DNA from: Collinsella aerofaciens
GTDB taxonomy: Bacteria > Actinomycetota > Coriobacteriia > Coriobacteriales > Coriobacteriaceae
Length of the DNA: 11,727 nucleotides
Direction of reading: 5' to 3'
NCBI GenBank assembly: GCA_021641225.1
Contig: JAJWXI010000046.1
Coordinates: forward strand, 1-11,727
Below, piece by piece: positions 7,057 to 11,727 of this stretch. The translations under genes and the position numbers were made by a program. Under the pieces are notes generated by a model. That model ran no database searches. It was not told where the DNA came from and was given only the letters and a program-made list of their open reading frames with translations. Each line of letters begins with the position of its first letter. The stretch's first letter is position 1.

Positions 7057-7114
7057 CCTAGCGGAAACTGCATCCCAGTTTGAGTCTTCAGAACGGGACG
7101 CAGTTTCCCCTAGG
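7057..7114. repeat. Intergenic hairpin D (second tandem unit)
   Basis: CCTAG (7057-7061) pairs with CTAGG (7110-7114), and GGAAACTGCATCCC (7063-7076) with GGGACGCAGTTTCC (7095-7108), leaving two mismatches in 20 positions. The loop also folds: GTT with AAC, and TGA with TCA around GTCT. The stem mismatch A7072/C7099 becomes a G-U wobble in minus-strand RNA. That fits a role at the 3' end of the minus-strand gene that ends 102 bp away. The stem framework resembles hairpin C; the loop differs. Confidence 0.75.
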
Positions 7115-7215
7115 GGATATAAGATGCGACGGGCCGCGTCAAGATAATTACCGGACGGTCTAGGAGACGGCTGGTTGGCTGGCTTAAAACCTAGCGCGTG
7201 AAATGACGCCCCACG

Positions 7216-7854
7216 CTATTCAGCGCGCTTGATAGGATGACGAACTACGGTCTTAAGTTTCTCCGGTGCACATTTGCGTGGATCGGAGAGATAGATTTCG
7301 TGATGTAAACGGGTGTCTGAGAAGTCGGGAACATAGCCCAGCTCGGTCGTGTATTCATGCATAGCGTCTACGGTCGCCGGTTCGTTGTCGTAGGGCCCGG
7401 TGTGCATGCATTGAACGCAGAGACCCTCGTCAACTTTAAGCAGTTCGACGGCGGAAAAGTCCAGTTTCTTTTTGGTCGTGGCTTCCGCGACTGCCCAGTC
7501 AAAGTCATCTCGGGTGACGAAATCGGGCAGGCGGATGCACGAGATAAAGTTGAAATTGTCCTTGCGGGCATAATCGATGTCGCCGCTCGGGGACTCTTGC
7601 CACCAGAAACCCTCGAGCGGCGGTACCACAAAGTCGAAATAGCCCTCGATACTCCTTGAGCCTTTCTTCGACATCTTGACGGTATAGGCGATGCCGTAAA
7701 GTAGCGGCAGGGCGTTTTGATACTCGCCGCCTTCGGTATTTGGGTCGCCCTTTCCGCGAACGGCAACGTAGCTCATAGGCGGGACAGTTACGATACTCGG
7801 CTTGCTTGCAGGTTTGTAGAGCTCCTTGCATTCCTTCTTAAAGTCGAACGCCAT
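7216..7854 (-). CDS. GyrI-like small-molecule-binding domain protein
   Basis: The product is a stand-alone protein of 212 residues, all in the GyrI-like (SOUL/SRPBCC-unrelated, COG4832-type) family and with no DNA-binding domain. Recognisable blocks are VPPMSYVAVRGKGDPN (24-39), PLEGFWW (79-85), HTGPYDNEPATV (151-162) and HHEIYLSDPRK (184-194). Relatives bind small molecules. Some GyrI-like proteins are reported to hydrolyse cyclopropane-bearing DNA alkylators, and E. coli GyrI/SbmC is an SOS gene that protects gyrase. Whether this protein is an enzyme is unproven. The ATG at 7854-7852 has AGAAAGGCGG upstream (7860-7869). A LexA-type palindrome lies 57-70 bp upstream, suggesting DNA-damage induction. 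The gene is on its own on the minus strand, between the two-component genes and the ABC genes, inside a segment bounded by two palindromic elements. Confidence 0.85.
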   Translation of the reverse strand: MAFDFKKECKELYKPASKPSIVTVPPMSYVAVRGKGDPNTEGGEYQNALPLLYGIAYTVKMSKKGSRSIEGYFDFVVPPLEGFWWQESPSGDIDYARKDNFNFISCIRLPDFVTRDDFDWAVAEATTKKKLDFSAVELLKVDEGLCVQCMHTGPYDNEPATVDAMHEYTTELGYVPDFSDTRLHHEIYLSDPRKCAPEKLKTVVRHPIKRAE

Positions 7855-7910
7855 GTCGGCCGCCTTTCTGCGTATTGGCCTGCTTAGATAGTCGAATCAT
7901 ATCATAGAAA

Positions 7911-7924
7911 CGAACAGCTGTTCG
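7911..7924 (-). promoter_or_regulatory. Candidate LexA (SOS) box of the GyrI-like gene
   Basis: CGAACAGCTGTTCG is a perfect 14-bp palindrome. It matches the CGAAC-N4-GTTCG core of Gram-positive and actinobacterial LexA sites. On the minus strand it lies just upstream of two overlapping -10-like TATGAT hexamers (7896-7901 and 7901-7906), where a repressor would block the -35 region. TCGAATCAT (7892-7900) and TCGAATGAT (7922-7930) flank as a 30-bp-spaced direct repeat. The divergent ABC genes start 201 bp away, so control of the minus-strand gene is more likely. Confidence 0.6.
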
Positions 7925-8042
7925 AATGATTTGGCTGACAGATTGAGATGCGTGCGTTGTGTTTGGCGGTCGGCCTGATCCCGTCGATGATTTCTCGGCC
8001 TCCCCGGCGCCTCATCTATAGCTGCCGTTTTCCCATATAAAA

Positions 8043-8075
8043 CCTGCCAAAATAAACCTGTCCCTTTTTGGTAGG
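8043..8075 (+). repeat. 33-nt palindromic element, copy B
   Basis: The arms CCTGCCAAAA (8043-8052) and TTTTGGTAGG (8066-8075) are identical to those of copy A at 6930-6962. The core TAAACCTGTCCCT is the reverse complement of copy A's core with one change. The preceding TAAAA is also shared, giving a 15-nt exact match. It lies 50 bp before the ABC ATPase start and could form a hairpin in that gene's leader. TATAAA at 8036-8041 might be a -10, but no -35 fits. Confidence 0.8.
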
Positions 8076-8125
8076 TGGGAAATGGGTAATACTAAAGAGT
8101 TATCCGACCAGATGGGAATTAATCG

Positions 8126-8827
8126 ATGGCCTATATCGAATTCAAAGACGTCATCAAAGCATACGGCGAAGGCGACGCCCGCATCCACGCGCTCGACGGC
8201 GCGAGCTTTACGGTCGAGCGCGGCGAGCTCGCCATCATTCTGGGTGCTTCGGGCGCTGGCAAGACCACGGCCCTCAACATTCTGGGCGGCATGGACACGG
8301 CGACCTCCGGCACTGTGACGGTGGACGGGCGCGACGTGAGCTCCGCCAACGAGGCGCAGCTCGTGGAGTACCGCCGCGCCGACGTCGGCTTTGTCTTCCA
8401 GTTCTACAATCTGGTTCCCAACCTGACGGCACTCGAAAACGTTGAGCTCGCGGCACAGATCTGCCCTGATTCGCTCGATGCCGAGCAAACGCTTCGTCAG
8501 GTTGGCCTGGGCGAGCGCCTGGGCAACTTTCCGGCGCAGCTTTCGGGCGGCGAGCAGCAGCGCGTGTCCATCGCCCGCGCGCTGGCCAAGAACCCCAAGC
8601 TGCTTTTGTGCGACGAGCCTACGGGTGCACTCGACTACAAAACCGGCAAGCAGATCTTGCAGCTGCTACAGGACACTTGCCGCAAGCAGGGCATTACGGT
8701 CATTATCATCACCCATAACTCTGCGCTGGCGCCCATGGCCGATCGCCTGATTCGCTTTAAGAGCGGCCGCGTGGAGAGCGAGACGGTCCAGCAAAATCCC
8801 GTGCCTATCGAGACGATCGAGTGGTAG
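8126..8827 (+). CDS. ABC transporter ATP-binding protein (MacB/LolD-type)
   Basis: This cytoplasmic ATPase should power the permease encoded directly after it. The product has 233 residues, a single nucleotide-binding domain. Walker A is GASGAGKTT at 40-48 (K46) and the Q-loop glutamine is Q92 in FVFQFYNL. The signature LSGGEQQRV starts at 139, Walker B is LLLCDEP with catalytic E164, and the switch histidine is H197 in ITHNS. The GEQQRV signature and the neighbouring FtsX-like permease place it with mechanotransmission-type (type VII) exporters of peptides, lipids or antibiotics. The ATG at 8126 has only a weak GATGGGA (8111-8117) in front. The stop lies five bases before the permease ATG, so translation is likely coupled. 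It may be a target of the two-component system upstream; this is inference from proximity. Confidence 0.94.
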   Translation: MAYIEFKDVIKAYGEGDARIHALDGASFTVERGELAIILGASGAGKTTALNILGGMDTATSGTVTVDGRDVSSANEAQLVEYRRADVGFVFQFYNLVPNLTALENVELAAQICPDSLDAEQTLRQVGLGERLGNFPAQLSGGEQQRVSIARALAKNPKLLLCDEPTGALDYKTGKQILQLLQDTCRKQGITVIIITHNSALAPMADRLIRFKSGRVESETVQQNPVPIETIEW

Positions 8828-8832
8828 CGCCC

Positions 8833-11598
8833 ATGGACCAGGACCGCCAAAACAGCCAGCGCCGCGACGCGCAGAGCACGGAGCGCGAGCAGGATTTTAC
8901 GACCTACCGCACCGCCCAAAGCTCAAACGATATGGTGCCGACGGTTTTTCGCCGTGGCATCTACCGCACAATCCGAGGCAGTCTTAAGCGCTTCTTGTCA
9001 ATCGTGATCATCACGGCGCTTGGCGTGAGCGTGATGTGCGGTCTTAAGGCGGGCTGCGAGGACCTGTGCGATTCGGTTGACGCTTACTTTGACCAGCAGA
9101 ATGTTTATGACATCAACGTGCAGTCGACCTATGGTCTGACCGATGACGATCTTGCTGCGATCCAAGAGGTCGATGGCGTCGAGACGGCCGAGGGCATCTA
9201 TACCGAGACCGCCTATACCGCCGTGGGTACGACGCGCGAGCGTGTCGTCGTACAGAGCCTCTCCAAAGAGAATATTGACCAACCGGTGCTAGTACGCGGC
9301 GAGCTGCCCGAGACTTCGGGCGAAGTGGCAGTGACCTCACGTTTTTTGAAGGCTTCGGGCAAGAAAATCGGCGATACGGTGAGCTTTGCCGCCAATGACG
9401 CGAGCTCGTCGAACCAAAGTGCCAAGGATCAATTTGCCGCGGGCGATTACACCATTACGGCTGAGGTCCTCGATCCCACTGATGTGAGCTCCGACTCGAC
9501 GGTCAACGCCTTTCGCGCTGCTTCGACTGCGGACTATAAGTTCTATGTGAGCGAGGACGCCGCGACATCTTCTTCTTACTCCGCTGTCCACGTGGTCGTC
9601 GAGGGAGCCAAGAGCCTCAACTCCTATTCGGATGCCTACTCGGCAAAGATCAATGAGGTCAAGGGCAATATCGAGAAGATCCGCGAGGAGCGTGAGAAGG
9701 CGCGCGCTCAGGAGCTGACGGTCGACACACCGGCGAGCTTGGACGCGGCTGAGCGTCAGGCGAATATGGTCTTTGGGATCGAGCAGGACAACATCAATCG
9801 CATGGCCGAGGGCAGCGACGAGCGTGCACAGGCGCAAGCCGACCTGGACCAGCGCCGTGCCGCCGCCGACCAGCAGTTTGCCGATGCCCGCGCCGAGCTC
9901 TCTGACCTGGGCGAATGCACCTGGTACGTCCAGGACCGCGGCAATATCGCAAGCTACTCGAGCGTCGAGAGCGATAGTTCTTCGATCGAGGCCATCGCCA
10001 CGGTGTTCCCGTTCATCTTCTTTATCGTCGCCGTGCTTATCAGCCTCACCACCGCCACCCGCATGGTCGAGGAGGAGCGCACGCTTATTGGCCTGTACAA
10101 GGCGCTCGGCTATTCACGCGGGCGTATCCTGTCCAAATATGTGGACTACTCGCTGTGGGCGTGTCTGATCGGTGGCGTGCTCGGCAATATCATCGGATTT
10201 GTGGGTCTGCCGCTGTTCTTGTTTACGGTGTTCGACGACATGTACTCGCTGTCCCAGATGTTGCTTTCGTACGACATCGTGTCCTCAATCGTCTCGGTGG
10301 CGCTGTTTGCCGTGGGCGTGGTGGGAGCCACGATTATCGCCTGCCGCCACGAGATGGCCGAGACCCCGGCTTCGCTCATGCGTCCCAAGGCTCCGCGCGC
10401 CGGCTCGCGCATTCTGCTCGAGCGCATCGGCTTTATCTGGCACCGCATGGGCTTTTTGAACAAGGTCGCTGCACGCAACCTGTTCCGCTACAAAAAGCGC
10501 GCCTTTATGACCATCTTTGGCATTGCGGGCTGCACGGCGCTTGTGATTTGCGGCATGGGCATCCGTGATACGTCGGTCGCGCTGTCGCCCAAGCAGTACG
10601 GTCACATCACACGCTACGATTTGCTGGCGGTCGCCAACCCCGATGATTTTTCGCAGACGTGCGCGGCGTTGGATGAGCGCAGTGCAGCCAAGGATTCCAA
10701 CGTGATTGTGACTTCGACGCTGCCGATTATGACCGACAACGTCACCTTTACATTTGGCGGTAAGAGCGAGACCGTGCAGCTCATCGTGATTCCCGACGAC
10801 CGCACGGGTGACTTGGGCGATTACGTGCGCCTGGAGGATGAGTCCAAAGAACCGCTCACCCTGCGTGACGGGGATGTGTATTTGAGCAAGAGCTCTCAGC
10901 TGGTGCTGGGGATCAAGCCGGGTGACACGGCTCACGTCCAGGATTCGTCGCTCAATGTTGCCAAGGTCAAAGTCAGCGACATTTCGCTTAACTATCTGGG
11001 CAACACGCTTTACATGACGCAGGGCACCTATGAGCGCGCGTTCGGTCGAAGTGCGCGCCTCAACGGCATCCTTGCGCTGCTTAAGGGTTCGTCGGCCGAT
11101 CAGATTGCGTTTACCAACCGTCTTAAGAGCGATGGTTGGATTACGCTGTCGAGTACCGCCGAGCATTGGGAAAACTATGAGGCAAACTTTACGATTATCA
11201 ATTCGGTCGTGGTGCTTGTGACCTTTATGGCGGCGTGCCTGTCGTTTGTGGTGGTATTTACGTTGTCTAACACCAACATCTCGGAGCGCGAACGCGAGCT
11301 GGCGACTATCAAGGTGCTGGGCTTCCGTCGTGGCGAGGTGCACCATTACGTCAACAAGGAGACGTTGATTCTTACGGCGATCGGAGCCGCGCTGGGCGTA
11401 CCGCTGGGCGGTGCGCTGGCCGAGAGCTTTACGTACATCTTGCAGATGCCGTCATTGTACTTTGACGTCGAAGTCGAGCCGCTGAGCTACGTGCTGTCCG
11501 TTCTGCTGGCATTTGGCTTTACGTTTATCGTCAACCTCGCTACCAATCGCACCCTCAATAAGATCGACATGGTCGGCGCCCTCAAGAGCGCCGAGTAG
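8833..11598 (+). CDS. FtsX/MacB-type ABC transporter permease, large
   Basis: This is the membrane subunit for the preceding ATPase. It has 921 residues from the ATG at 8833; a GTG at 8821, overlapping the ATPase stop, would add four. I place about eight membrane segments: near 53-70, 390-408, 442-467, 484-503, 557-576, 788-810, 845-859 and 885-902. They enclose two large extracytoplasmic domains (about 71-389 and 577-787). The FtsX-like repeats are visible twice: TRMVEEERTLIGLYKALGYS after TM2 and SERERELATIKVLGFRRGEV after TM6, both contact regions for the ATPase. The first outer domain ends in a charged, Ala/Glu/Arg-rich stretch (about 263-360) that looks like a coiled coil. The layout suggests a type VII exporter or stress-response transporter rather than an importer. 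The substrate is unknown. A strong terminator follows 63 bp downstream, closing the operon. Confidence 0.92.
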   Translation: MDQDRQNSQRRDAQSTEREQDFTTYRTAQSSNDMVPTVFRRGIYRTIRGSLKRFLSIVIITALGVSVMCGLKAGCEDLCDSVDAYFDQQNVYDINVQSTYGLTDDDLAAIQEVDGVETAEGIYTETAYTAVGTTRERVVVQSLSKENIDQPVLVRGELPETSGEVAVTSRFLKASGKKIGDTVSFAANDASSSNQSAKDQFAAGDYTITAEVLDPTDVSSDSTVNAFRAASTADYKFYVSEDAATSSSYSAVHVVVEGAKSLNSYSDAYSAKINEVKGNIEKIREEREKARAQELTVDTPASLDAAERQANMVFGIEQDNINRMAEGSDERAQAQADLDQRRAAADQQFADARAELSDLGECTWYVQDRGNIASYSSVESDSSSIEAIATVFPFIFFIVAVLISLTTATRMVEEERTLIGLYKALGYSRGRILSKYVDYSLWACLIGGVLGNIIGFVGLPLFLFTVFDDMYSLSQMLLSYDIVSSIVSVALFAVGVVGATIIACRHEMAETPASLMRPKAPRAGSRILLERIGFIWHRMGFLNKVAARNLFRYKKRAFMTIFGIAGCTALVICGMGIRDTSVALSPKQYGHITRYDLLAVANPDDFSQTCAALDERSAAKDSNVIVTSTLPIMTDNVTFTFGGKSETVQLIVIPDDRTGDLGDYVRLEDESKEPLTLRDGDVYLSKSSQLVLGIKPGDTAHVQDSSLNVAKVKVSDISLNYLGNTLYMTQGTYERAFGRSARLNGILALLKGSSADQIAFTNRLKSDGWITLSSTAEHWENYEANFTIINSVVVLVTFMAACLSFVVVFTLSNTNISERERELATIKVLGFRRGEVHHYVNKETLILTAIGAALGVPLGGALAESFTYILQMPSLYFDVEVEPLSYVLSVLLAFGFTFIVNLATNRTLNKIDMVGALKSAE

Positions 11599-11660
11599 CC
11601 TGTTCCGGGATTCAGGTTCTAGCGAGCTGCTAGCGCACCTACAGTCGCTGTTTTGCATAA

Positions 11661-11703
11661 ACCGCCCCGCCGAATGAATACTTTGGCGGGGCGGTCGCCT
11701 TTT
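11661..11703 (+). terminator. Strong intrinsic terminator of the ABC operon
   Basis: ACCGCCCCGCC (11661-11671) and GGCGGGGCGGT (11685-11695) form a perfect 11-bp stem. GAA and TTT at the loop base can add three weaker pairs, leaving a 7-nt loop. A TTTT run follows at 11700-11703. On the opposite strand the stem is followed by TTTATG, so it may work in both directions. It lies 63 bp after the permease stop. Confidence 0.85.
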
Positions 11704-11727
11704 GCCTGCAGGTACCCCAGTCGGCAC

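Noticed and set aside
6930..7114. CRISPR-like array formed by the hairpins between the kinase and GyrI-like gene
   Set aside because: There are no regularly spaced identical repeats with unique spacers and no cas genes; the units are palindromes that differ from each other.
6930..8075. Complete insertion sequence bounded by the 33-nt palindromes
   Set aside because: No transposase or recombinase gene lies between them and no clear target-site duplication was found, so I report repeats and an insertion hypothesis only.
8082..8318. Plus-strand frame of 78 codons overlapping the ABC ATPase start
   Set aside because: It runs in another frame of a gene whose Walker and signature motifs are intact, and its product has no recognisable features.
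10285..11346. Minus-strand open frame of 353 codons inside the permease gene
   Set aside because: It is antisense to a clear membrane protein and gives an Arg/His-rich product with no recognisable motif; GC-rich DNA often yields such frames.

Overview
The window reads as chromosomal DNA from a high-GC actinobacterium. A gut Coriobacteriia member close to Collinsella is the best guess. That guess rests on the GC-rich codon use, the feel of the protein sequences and the dense intergenic palindromes; no search was run.

Layout. Positions 1-3606 hold an aspartate-family amino acid block: the N-terminal two thirds or so of threonine synthase (thrC, minus strand, cut by the left edge), then divergently aspartate kinase (lysC) and aspartate-semialdehyde dehydrogenase (asd). 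Positions 3607-4060 have no convincing gene; they contain a 124-nt near-perfect nested hairpin and then a G-rich tract with imperfect tandem repeats. Next come an O6-methylguanine-DNA methyltransferase (ogt), an 80-nt imperfect hairpin, and an OmpR-type response regulator with its sensor kinase (4868-6927). A spacer with three hairpins separates the kinase from a convergent GyrI-like gene (7216-7854, minus). An ABC exporter-type ATPase and a large FtsX/MacB-type permease (8126-11598) follow and end at a strong terminator.

How the parts may work together. ThrC, LysC and Asd belong to the aspartate pathway: LysC and Asd make the semialdehyde that feeds lysine, threonine and methionine, and ThrC completes threonine. 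The regulator/kinase pair and the ATPase/permease pair look like a sensing-and-transport module, possibly for envelope stress or antimicrobial peptides. They are split by a roughly 1.15-kb segment bounded by two copies of the same 33-nt palindromic element. The gene in that segment encodes a GyrI-like protein, and its upstream region carries a perfect CGAAC-N4-GTTCG palindrome that looks like a Gram-positive/actinobacterial LexA (SOS) box. This suggests a DNA-damage-inducible genotoxin-protection gene placed between a two-component system and its transporter.

The most unusual content lies between the genes: several hairpin elements, some sharing short motifs, in which the few mispaired positions show a strand preference. 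No transposase, CRISPR array, tRNA or rRNA was recognised.
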